A DNA stretch of 38,326 nucleotides from Opitutaceae bacterium (GTDB taxonomy: Bacteria > Verrucomicrobiota > Verrucomicrobiia > Opitutales > Opitutaceae), in contig JAGYIG010000033.1 in NCBI GenBank assembly GCA_018402455.1, forward strand, positions 1-38,326. Reading direction: 5' to 3'. The translations under genes were made by a program, and so were the position numbers. Positions 16,443-23,291 of the stretch are shown in pieces; within the stretch, counting starts at the first letter, position 1; every line of letters starts with the position of its first letter. Under the pieces are notes generated by a model, which was given only the letters and a program-made list of their open reading frames with translations, had not been told where the DNA came from and searched no databases.

Positions 16443-18152
16443 GTGATACCGGCTCGCGAATCTCGCGGCAGCCGTCTCAATGCGGCGGTGCGCCTGTCTC
16501 CTCCAGTCCCGCTTTGGCTCCAGTGCTTGCTGCTGGCGGTGGTGGTGGGGGGCGTGTTTTCACCCGTATGGCAGTTCGAGTTCCTGCAGTGGGATGACGA
16601 TATCGCGGTCACGCAAAATGAACTGATCCGGGGTGAGCTCACGCCGGAACGTTTGGTGGATTGGTTTCAATCCGATCAGGCGTTGCGCTTCAAACCGGTG
16701 CACTGGCTGAGTGGGTGGCTCCTTTATCACCAATTCGGGCTTAATCCGCGCGGGTGGCATGGCTTCAACTGGCTTTTGCACATCGCCGTTGCCGTTGGAT
16801 TTTTTCTGCTCCTGCGCCAGGTGCTGGCGCGTTGGAGTCGGCCGGAATCGGCGTCATGGATCGGGGGCCTGGCCTGGCTGGTCGCGGCGGCGTGGGCCTT
16901 GCACCCGCTGCGAGTCGAACCGGTGGCTTGGGTAACCGCTTCAACTTATCCGATGGCTACAGGATGGCTGTTGCTGTCCTTTGCCCTCTATCTGCGAGCG
17001 CATCCCGTGGCGGGGGCGACGGGTGGTGGCAGGGGCTGGTTGGTCGGCTCGTGGCTGGCGGCCGTGCTAGCCTACGGCACCTATCCGGTCACCGTGACCT
17101 ACGGACTGTTCTTGGTCGTGGTGGATTGGGGTGCGTTGAAGTGCATCCCCCGCTGGCGGACGCCGGCATTCTGGCGATGGGTGGTCAAGCTTGCGGCCTT
17201 CATCCTTCCAGCCGTAGCCGCCTTGTTGGCGACGGTGTGGGCTCGTTATTTTCAGGTGGGAATATTCGTCGCGGCTCCGGATTTGGTCACCGTGGCGCTG
17301 GGCGATCGGTTGCTGATGGCGTTGGCCAGCATTGGCGCGTTGGCCGGTCGATTGGTTTGGTGGTTCGACCTGACCCCGAATGTGCCGCCCATGGAAGCTT
17401 CCCCGCACAATGTGCTGCGCTTCTTTCTGCTGGCGGTCGGGGTGGTGGCGATGTCAGTCGCGAGTGGCTTGAGTCGGGTCCGTCACCCGGGCTTGGCCGT
17501 GATTTGGGTGGGATTTATCGCGCTTGCGCTGCCGTGTCTCGGGCTGACGGAGAGAGCGACATGGCCGGTCGATCGTTACAGCTACCTGAGTCACCTCGTG
17601 CTCATGGCGGGGTTGGCGGTCGCAGCCTCGCAGATGCGTCGTTGCTTGCCGCAAGGTTGGGTCCTCGGGTGGGTTGGGGTTGCGGGGGTGTTGGTCTTGG
17701 GGCTGGGCAGTTGGCGACAACTTTCAATGTGGGCGAACTCCTCGGTGTTTTTCACGGCTCTCACCAAACACCCGTCCTTCGGTCAAAACGTTCGCCAGGA
17801 CGGGCACGTCTTACTGCTATGGTCGCGTTACGCTGCGCAGCAATCGGATGTCGATCGGATGAATGAGCTCCGGGTCCAGGCGCTGGCGACGTATTTGCAC
17901 GGGATTCGTCGAGCGCTTGACGAGGCCGACTTCGCCGAAGCGGTAGCGTTGATGACCCATATCGAGCATCACTTTCCGGCGACGGCGGAAATGTATCGGG
18001 AGAAGGCCGCGTGGTTGATTGAACTGGGCCGTTTGGCCGAAGCCGAGAACGCGTTGGCGATGAGTTTACAGCTGAAGCCGGACGACGAGCGGGCAATTGA
18101 GTTGATGACCAAGCTCCGGGAGGCGGTGAACCAAGCGGAGACTGGCGGTTAG
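16443..18152 (+). CDS. multi-pass GT-C-like glycosyltransferase with C-terminal TPR (TMTC/PMT-like)
   Basis: 569 residues, about ten hydrophobic helices between residues 25 and 430, followed by a soluble C-terminal part with a TPR-like unit (ELGRLAEAENALAMSLQLKPDDERA). The first loop has FLQWDDDIAVTQN and later RFKPVHWLSGWLLYHQFGLNPRGWHGFNWLLH, the acidic and W/H pattern typical of TMTC/PMT-type GT-C membrane transferases that use lipid-linked sugars. WALHPLRVEPVAWVT and ERATWPVDRYSYLSHL are also characteristic. Substrate and acceptor are unknown; protein or cell-envelope glycosylation is plausible. It begins with GTG 12 bp after purM, which suggests read-through transcription from the purine genes rather than a functional link. 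Confidence 0.75.
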   Translation: MIPARESRGSRLNAAVRLSPPVPLWLQCLLLAVVVGGVFSPVWQFEFLQWDDDIAVTQNELIRGELTPERLVDWFQSDQALRFKPVHWLSGWLLYHQFGLNPRGWHGFNWLLHIAVAVGFFLLLRQVLARWSRPESASWIGGLAWLVAAAWALHPLRVEPVAWVTASTYPMATGWLLLSFALYLRAHPVAGATGGGRGWLVGSWLAAVLAYGTYPVTVTYGLFLVVVDWGALKCIPRWRTPAFWRWVVKLAAFILPAVAALLATVWARYFQVGIFVAAPDLVTVALGDRLLMALASIGALAGRLVWWFDLTPNVPPMEASPHNVLRFFLLAVGVVAMSVASGLSRVRHPGLAVIWVGFIALALPCLGLTERATWPVDRYSYLSHLVLMAGLAVAASQMRRCLPQGWVLGWVGVAGVLVLGLGSWRQLSMWANSSVFFTALTKHPSFGQNVRQDGHVLLLWSRYAAQQSDVDRMNELRVQALATYLHGIRRALDEADFAEAVALMTHIEHHFPATAEMYREKAAWLIELGRLAEAENALAMSLQLKPDDERAIELMTKLREAVNQAETGG

Positions 18153-18216
18153 TTCCGGTTAACCGAGAGCGCGGACCTTGCTTGCGCCGTCCCCGGCGCC
18201 GAATCTGGATGGTCGG

Positions 18217-19935
18217 ATGTCATGGCCTCGTAGATTACTCTTTTGTATTATCGGACTTTGGGCCTCGGGAGCCGCGACAGCGGAGACCGCGCACCCCTTT
18301 GTGACGGCCGCGGAGGACCTCGAGTCGGATGCCTTCGCCAACTGGATCGCCGCTGATGGAGCGGGCAACCGGGATGGGGTGGTGCTGTTCCGGCGGGAGT
18401 TTGAACTACAGGCCGTTCCGGAGTCGTTGGTGGTGCACGTGTCGGCGGATCCGCGGTATCGGCTTTATGTGAATGGGCGTATGGTCGGAATCGGTCCGGC
18501 GGTGGGTGATCGGGACCACTGGCATTATGAATCGATCGAACTCGCGCCGTGGCTGCAGGCAGGGCGCAACGTGGTGGCGGCTTCGGTCTGGAACCCGGCG
18601 ATCCAGATGCCCGCTCGGCAGATCACCCTTGAACCGGGATTTGTCCTCGCCGGACCGGAGTTGGAGGGGAAGCCTTTCATCACGGACGCCAGTTGGTTGG
18701 TGCAACCCAGTGCGGCTCACTCCTCGCTGGCCCATACGAGAGAAACGGTGGGTGGAGGCTACATTGCCGGTGCGACCGAAGCCTTTGATGCGAGGGTGCA
18801 TGCGTGGGGGTGGAACACCGTGGGCTTCGACGACAGCACCTGGGCTCCGGCCCGCCTCATCGGCAAGGCGACGCACGGTCGACTCGACACTTGGGAGGGC
18901 ACCCAGTGGGGCCTGATTCCCCGACCGATTCCGGCCTTGGAAATGCGGGATGCGACGCACTGGGTGGTGCGCAGGGTGGAGGGCGCCGGGGGGAACGGGG
19001 GCGCTCTCGTCGGCCATGCTCCGTCTTGGCCGATCACCATCCCGGCCGGCCGGGAGGTGACGCTGCTGTTGGATCACGAAGAACTGACCATGGGGTTCCC
19101 CCGGTTGAGCTACGCGGGCGGCAGTGATGCGCGGATTGAAATTCGCTACCAAGAGGCGCTTTTCGAGCCCGATGGAAGGAAGGGGAATCGGGATGAAGTT
19201 GCCGGTAAAATCATGAAAGGCTACTTCGATCGGGTGTGGAGCGACGGGGCGGACCAACGCGAGTTTGAACCGCAGTGGATCCGGGTGTTTCGCTACGTGC
19301 AGATCACGGTGAAGACCGCGGCCGAGCCGCTCGTGCTGGAAGGCTTCGATCATACGATGGTGGCGTATCCGTTGGAGCGACGGGGGAGTTTTGCGAGTTC
19401 CGACCCCTCCCTCGGGGACATCCTGGATGCCTCTTGGCGAACGATGCGGGTCTGTGCGTTGGAGTCCTACATGGACTGTCCCTACTACGAACAGGTTCAG
19501 TATATCGGGGATACAAGGATACAGGCGCTGATCTCCCTTACGATGAGTGGAGACGATCGGCTGATGCGGAACGCCATCCTGCAGTTTCACCGGTCGCGCC
19601 AATACCACGGCTTGACCAAGAGCGCGCATCCCACCGGCGGCGCGCAAATCATCCCGCCGTTTGCCTTACTCTACATCGGCATGGTTCACGACTTCATGAT
19701 GTATCGCGGAGATCGAGAGTTTTTGGCCCCCTTGGTGCCGGGAATCGCGTTCACCCTGGAGTGGTTTATCCAGCGGATTGACGAGCGAGGATTGGTGGGG
19801 CCGCTACCGTATTGGAACCATGTCGATGGCGGCGCCGCCGCTTCCAGTGGGGCTCGCCGCCGGGCTCTTCGACGGGGGGATCGATTCACCAGACTCTGTT
19901 GCTGGCCTATACATTGGATCGAGCGGTCGAGGTGA
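18217..19935 (+). CDS. secreted alpha-L-rhamnosidase (GH78-like), N-terminal part, frameshifted
   Basis: About 572 residues from the ATG at 18217 (open to a TTG at 18178). The signal peptide is MSWPRRLLFCIIGLWASGAATA. A jelly-roll domain (FRREFELQAVPESLVVHVSADPRYRLYVNG) and a second beta domain precede the (alpha/alpha)6 catalytic barrel with GSFASSDPSLGDILDASWRTMRVCALESYMDCPYYEQVQYIGDTRIQ, whose acidic residues fit the GH78 active site. Homology runs to LPYWNHVD at 19827; the remaining codons to 19935 are an out-of-frame tail. The expected continuation (WRRRRFQWGSPPG) is found at once in the frame beginning at 19827, so one base is missing. The intact enzyme would release terminal L-rhamnose from polysaccharides or glycosides. 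Confidence 0.8.
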   Translation: MSWPRRLLFCIIGLWASGAATAETAHPFVTAAEDLESDAFANWIAADGAGNRDGVVLFRREFELQAVPESLVVHVSADPRYRLYVNGRMVGIGPAVGDRDHWHYESIELAPWLQAGRNVVAASVWNPAIQMPARQITLEPGFVLAGPELEGKPFITDASWLVQPSAAHSSLAHTRETVGGGYIAGATEAFDARVHAWGWNTVGFDDSTWAPARLIGKATHGRLDTWEGTQWGLIPRPIPALEMRDATHWVVRRVEGAGGNGGALVGHAPSWPITIPAGREVTLLLDHEELTMGFPRLSYAGGSDARIEIRYQEALFEPDGRKGNRDEVAGKIMKGYFDRVWSDGADQREFEPQWIRVFRYVQITVKTAAEPLVLEGFDHTMVAYPLERRGSFASSDPSLGDILDASWRTMRVCALESYMDCPYYEQVQYIGDTRIQALISLTMSGDDRLMRNAILQFHRSRQYHGLTKSAHPTGGAQIIPPFALLYIGMVHDFMMYRGDREFLAPLVPGIAFTLEWFIQRIDERGLVGPLPYWNHVDGGAAASSGARRRALRRGDRFTRLCCWPIHWIERSR

Positions 19936-20630
19936 TGCAGGCGGTGGATTTCGCGGGGGACTTGGACCGCTACCGCCAGATTTCAGCCGAGTTGAAAGTT
20001 GCGGCGCGGACGCATGGATACGACGAAACCCGGGGGTTGTTTGCGGAGACCGCGGCGAAGCAGATGTTCAGTCAGCACACCAACGCGTTTGCGATTCTCA
20101 GCGGCGCGGTGATCGGCGATGAGGCGATGCAAATGGCGGAGGAAATCCACGCCGACGAGTCGTTGGTTCAGGGCTCGCTGTATTTCCAGTTCTACGTGTT
20201 CGAAGCCTACGCGCAGGCGAACCGGGGGGACTTGATTTTGGCCAATCTGGATCGCTGGCAGGAGATGTTGGCCATGGGGCTGACCACCTTTCCCGAGCAT
20301 GGGGTGGAGAGTCGATCCGACGCGCATGCGTGGGCGGGGCATCCCCTGTTTCACCTCCTGGCCAGCACGGCCGGCGTGCGCCCCGCCGGAGCCGGATTCA
20401 GGACCGTTGAAGTGCGGCCCGCGTTGGGGGATTTAAGCCATGCGACTGCGGAAGTCTGTCATCCCCGCGGAATGATTCGCACGCACTACCAGCGAATGGC
20501 CGATGGAACCGTGCAGGCGGAAATTGAACTCCCGGCGGGACTGGAAGGGACCCTGATCTGGGGGGATCAAGAATTACCGCTGGTGAGCGGCGCGCAGACG
20601 CGGCAACTTCAGGCCATGCCCTCCGGGTAG
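19812..20630 (+). CDS. secreted alpha-L-rhamnosidase (GH78-like), C-terminal part, frameshifted
   Basis: This frame holds the rest of the rhamnosidase. True homology starts at the TGG at 19827; the upstream TTG at 19812 is not a credible start. After FQWGSPPGSSTGGSIHQTLLLAYTLDRAVEV come the later helices of the catalytic barrel, with FSQHTNAFAILSG, SLYFQFYVFEA, and SRSDAHAWAGHPLFHLLA; the last is the typical GH78 CHAWSA-like segment. The C-terminal beta domain is FRTVEVRPALGDLSHATAEVCHPRG, also typical. Inserting one T in GATGG near 19827 would fuse both parts into an enzyme of about 804 residues. As it stands the gene is broken, either by sequence error or by a recent mutation. Confidence 0.8.
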   Translation: MEPCRWRRRRFQWGSPPGSSTGGSIHQTLLLAYTLDRAVEVMQAVDFAGDLDRYRQISAELKVAARTHGYDETRGLFAETAAKQMFSQHTNAFAILSGAVIGDEAMQMAEEIHADESLVQGSLYFQFYVFEAYAQANRGDLILANLDRWQEMLAMGLTTFPEHGVESRSDAHAWAGHPLFHLLASTAGVRPAGAGFRTVEVRPALGDLSHATAEVCHPRGMIRTHYQRMADGTVQAEIELPAGLEGTLIWGDQELPLVSGAQTRQLQAMPSG

Positions 20631-21154
20631 ACCTCCCGAAAGGTCAGCCAGCGATCCCTGCCCGGGCCGGTGGCGGGATCGCGGGCGATGTTGAGGGTGA
20701 TCTGGAGTTGTTTGAGGGCGGTGTCGAACTGGCTCTTGGTGCAGTGGTGGCGGTCGATGGCGATGGCGCGGACCTCCGCGGTCTCGGCCGGATCAAGTCG
20801 AATGATTTCGTAGACCTGCTGAGCGAGTTTGGAACAGCCAGCAACGGGTCGGTGGGCCTTGGGGTGGTGCACGTCGCGAAGGTGATCCATCGACATGAGC
20901 ACGGCCAAGCCCCCGGAGATTTTGCCGTAGAAAACGTCCTCGGGGTAGGTTTCGGGCAACTCGTTTTTCCAAGCCCAGATCGCCTCGACCCGCGCCCCCC
21001 ACTTGGTGCGACCACCGCCGTCGGCGGGGAGATCGACATGGTCCCAAAGCGCGGGCAGCCCGGCGACCTTGTTGCTGAACAGCGTGCAGACGCCCGCCTG
21101 TTGGACGAATTCGAAGGCTTCTTCGAGGGTGTGGATTTTGCGCGTCTTCACCAC
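20609..21154 (-). CDS. AlkZ-related winged-helix-like protein
   Basis: About 181 residues starting at one of two consecutive GTG codons that overlap the TGA of the upstream PIN gene; the longer frame to 21238 would lie inside that gene. The sequence TLEEAFEFVQQAGVCTLFSN, LPALWDHV, WAWKNELPETYPEDVFYGKI and LVMS-like strand, then FDTALKQLQITLNIARD and RWLTFREVYPE resembles proteins annotated as AlkZ-related, distant relatives of the AlkZ/YcaQ interstrand-crosslink DNA glycosylase. The two-residue catalytic QxQ/QxD motif of AlkZ was not recognised. Function unproven. Translational coupling to a toxin gene is notable. Confidence 0.55.
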   Translation of the reverse strand: MVKTRKIHTLEEAFEFVQQAGVCTLFSNKVAGLPALWDHVDLPADGGGRTKWGARVEAIWAWKNELPETYPEDVFYGKISGGLAVLMSMDHLRDVHHPKAHRPVAGCSKLAQQVYEIIRLDPAETAEVRAIAIDRHHCTKSQFDTALKQLQITLNIARDPATGPGRDRWLTFREVYPEGMA

Positions 21155-21549
21155 AGTTGTTGGAGTCCTCGCTTTTGGTAGAGTGAGAACCGCCTGTCCT
21201 TGCTGACCAGGTGGTGTTTTTCCTGCAGCGCAATCCACACGAGCAACCGGTCAAAAGGGTCACGATGACGGTCGTCGAAGGGCAGCTGGTAGAATCCCGC
21301 CAGTTGAGTCGCCGAAGGATCTTTGATGGTGAACCCGATGGACCTTACGGCCTCGGGCAGTTCGTCGGGAGCGGTTTGGGGCAGCTCGAGTTTTCCCAGC
21401 GAATATTTGATGCTGATCTCCCAAAAGCTGATCGAGCTGACGATGATTTCCTGGCCAGGATCGGCCAAGGCTCGGCGGGCTTTGGCACTCAAGCTCCGCG
21501 GTGAAAACAAGGACCAAAGCAGCGCATGGGTGTCGAGGAGCAGACTCAT
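21148..21549 (-). CDS. PIN-domain toxin (VapC-like), type II toxin-antitoxin
   Basis: 133 residues. PIN-fold acidic residues are visible: D6 in LLLDTHALLWSLF, the Glu in SISFWEISIKYSLGKL, and Asp residues in DDRHRDPFDRLLVWIAL, followed by VSKDRRF. This is the subgroup of PIN proteins that pairs with Phd/YefM-type antitoxins. PIN toxins are Mg-dependent RNases, usually of tRNA or rRNA; the target here is unknown. The ATG at 21549 follows the antitoxin stop by 7 bp, and its stop overlaps the start of the AlkZ-related gene. Confidence 0.85.
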   Translation of the reverse strand: MSLLLDTHALLWSLFSPRSLSAKARRALADPGQEIIVSSISFWEISIKYSLGKLELPQTAPDELPEAVRSIGFTIKDPSATQLAGFYQLPFDDRHRDPFDRLLVWIALQEKHHLVSKDRRFSLYQKRGLQQLW

Positions 21550-21556
21550 CAGAACG

Positions 21557-21793
21557 CTAATTCCCGTCCAGAAAGGAAGTTGAATCCATCTCCCAGTCCT
21601 TGAATTTGAGCGAGCCCCGATGGGCCAACGTGCCCAGCGGACGGGTCTTTTGGGGTGGCTTTCGATAAGGGCTCAGCAGAGCCACTTTATGGCGCTTGCG
21701 CCCTTTTTCCAGGATCACGGTCTTACCGGCGGAGACTGATTCCAGAATCTCGGGCAGCTTCTGCTTAAACTCGCCGATGGTGTAGGATTCCAT
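21557..21793 (-). CDS. Phd/YefM-type antitoxin
   Basis: 78 residues. The N-terminal MESYTIGEFKQKLPEILESVSAGKTVILEKGRKRHKVALLSPY is the Phd/YefM DNA-binding fold, and the C-terminal acidic tail (KFKDWEMDSTSF) would wrap the toxin. It precedes the PIN toxin by 7 bp in the usual antitoxin-first order. An AAGGA sequence about 10 nt upstream of the ATG may be the ribosome binding site. Overlapping palindromes at 21810-21830, directly upstream, are the likely autoregulatory operator. Confidence 0.82.
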   Translation of the reverse strand: MESYTIGEFKQKLPEILESVSAGKTVILEKGRKRHKVALLSPYRKPPQKTRPLGTLAHRGSLKFKDWEMDSTSFLDGN

Positions 21794-21809
21794 GCGATCA
21801 GGGTCCTTT

Positions 21810-21830
21810 AAGTTGACAACTTGTCAAGTT
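21810..21830 (-). promoter_or_regulatory. overlapping palindromic operator of the Phd/PIN module
   Basis: Twenty-one bases contain three interleaved odd-length palindromes built on AACTTG/CAAGTT: AAGTTG-A-CAACTT, TTGACAA-C-TTGTCAA and AACTTG-T-CAAGTT. They lie 17-37 bp upstream of the antitoxin ATG. On the minus strand the segment also carries a TTGACA that could be a -35 element. Autorepression by the antitoxin/toxin complex is the usual design of these modules. Confidence 0.7.
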
Positions 21831-21839
21831 GGACGTCGC

Positions 21840-22319
21840 TCACTCCTCGCCATCGAAGTAGTTGAGGGCTTCGCTACGGATCAGGCGGCGTTCGGGCGAG
21901 CGCACGAGCCATTTGTCGCTGTCGGGGTAGTGGCAGGATTCGCCGATGGGGTTGTCGGCCACGATCAGGATGGTGAGATCCGCGTCGTCGGCCGCCCGCA
22001 GTTGGTGGGGCTGGCCGGGCTCGAAGATGAAGGTGTCACCGGTGGCGATGGCGGTCTCGCCGTCGGCATGACGGACGAAACCGGATCCGCTGGTCACGGT
22101 GTAGAACTCCCACTGCGCACTGTGCGAATGAAAGGGGCAGAGCTTCTTGCCGGCCGGGATCCGGGTGATCTCGACATCGAACGGGTGGCGCTTACGCAGG
22201 TCGGTGGAGCCTTCCTTGCGACCGAGGGCGAGGGATAATCCCTGAAACGACCCGCTGTAGGTGCCGCCGGGGGAGGTCGATGTCTCGGGCTTAATGTCGG
22301 CTATATTGACGATCTTCAT
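21840..22319 (-). CDS. cupin domain protein
   Basis: 159 residues from the ATG at 22319. A single cupin barrel is shown by motif 1, PFHSHSAQWEFYTVTSGSGFVR, with two His and a Glu for metal binding, and motif 2, GDTFIFEPGQPHQLRA, with the last metal His. The C-terminal YPDSDKWLVRSP segment is common in small cupins annotated as sugar or auxin-like binding proteins. Enzymatic role unknown. It lies between the toxin-antitoxin module and the Bax-inhibitor gene, all on the minus strand; 15 bp separates it from the latter, so they may share a transcript. Confidence 0.75.
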   Translation of the reverse strand: MKIVNIADIKPETSTSPGGTYSGSFQGLSLALGRKEGSTDLRKRHPFDVEITRIPAGKKLCPFHSHSAQWEFYTVTSGSGFVRHADGETAIATGDTFIFEPGQPHQLRAADDADLTILIVADNPIGESCHYPDSDKWLVRSPERRLIRSEALNYFDGEE

Positions 22320-22334
22320 GGACAAAGGAGCGGA

Positions 22335-23039
22335 TCACCGGCGGGCGGCCATGAGGATTCGAAGGACATACCACAACAGCAGCATGGCCCCGGAAAACAA
22401 CGACAGCGCCGCAGCGACGGGCTGATCGGTGCGGTAGTGGTGGATGATGTTGGAGGTGGTGTAGAGAATCGATCCACCGGCAAAGAGCACCATCGCTCCG
22501 GAGAAGAACAGCCCGAGGTTAAAGCCAAACAGGATACTGCAAACGATCACGCCCATGGCCACAAATCCGCCCACGGTCAGGATACCGCGCAGAAACGAAA
22601 AATCTTTCCGGGTGAAAAACGCGGTGGCGGTGAGCCCGGCGAAAAGCAGACCGGTGATGATGCCCGCCATGGGGATCACATCCGGTGAACTGTAGTAAGC
22701 GGCAATGAACAAGAGGGGCAGAAAGATGATCGCTTCCGCCACGACAAAGAGGCCGAGGCCGAGATACTGTTTGCCCACGGAGGCGTCGGAGCGGGCCCAT
22801 TTATCGGCCAACCAAGACACGCCCATAAAGGCGCCCAGCACAATCAACCAACTGAACTGGCCGCCCAGCATGGTCTGGACGAGACCGGGGGCCCAGGCGG
22901 CGTTCAGGAAGTAGGACTCCAGCGCGATGAAAGCGAGGATGGCACCGGCCAGGTGGAGGTAGGTCTTGCGGATGAAGGTGGCGCGATCAGTGGCGGGCGC
23001 TTGTGCCGCCACGACGTAGGGATTGGTGTAGCGTTCCAT
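22335..23039 (-). CDS. Bax inhibitor-1 / YccA family membrane protein
   Basis: 234 residues with seven hydrophobic helices. The N-terminus (FIRKTYLHLAGAILAFIALESYFL) and the C-terminal helix region with SILYTTSNIIHHYRTDQPVAAALSLFSGAMLLLWYVLRIL fit the BI-1/YccA/YbhL family, including the conserved acid-poor bacterial C-terminus. Bacterial members are inner-membrane proteins; YetJ is a pH-sensitive calcium leak channel and YccA binds FtsH. ATG at 23039. No closer assignment is possible. Confidence 0.85.
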   Translation of the reverse strand: MERYTNPYVVAAQAPATDRATFIRKTYLHLAGAILAFIALESYFLNAAWAPGLVQTMLGGQFSWLIVLGAFMGVSWLADKWARSDASVGKQYLGLGLFVVAEAIIFLPLLFIAAYYSSPDVIPMAGIITGLLFAGLTATAFFTRKDFSFLRGILTVGGFVAMGVIVCSILFGFNLGLFFSGAMVLFAGGSILYTTSNIIHHYRTDQPVAAALSLFSGAMLLLWYVLRILMAARR

Positions 23040-23133
23040 GGGATGGGTGGGGGGAGTAGGCGGGAGTCGACGGAGACCTTGGCGGTATCAATCCACTGGC
23101 TCAACGGATAAACCCAGCGCGAGGTTCAATTGA

Positions 23134-23216
23134 CGCCTGCCGTCGCAGGCGGCGGGGCAAGGGGGGACGAAGCCCGTTTCCTCCTGCCGCAGCGGGAAGT
23201 GGCGCCGCCCTACCCC
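23134..23216. repeat. intergenic hairpin plus dispersed repeat copy A
   Basis: The 252-bp gap downstream of the GHL6 gene holds a 7-bp hairpin (CGCCTGC-cgtc-GCAGGCG, 23134-23151) and then GACGAAGCCCGTTTC (23166-23180) and GCCGCAGCGGG (23186-23196). Both of the latter blocks recur exactly, in the same order, at 29172-29186 and 29206-29216. This suggests a short interspersed repeat family restricted to spacers. Confidence 0.55.
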
Positions 23217-23291
23217 GCCCCATCGTCCACCCGCTTCACAAACCTGACTCTTTGCTGGTCGTTCAACCCTGTTACCGCCGCACCATGCGAA

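Noticed and set aside
19812..19935. Programmed -1 frameshift in the GH78 gene
   Set aside because: GATGG is not a slippery heptamer and no stimulatory hairpin is evident; adding one T restores the family sequence exactly.
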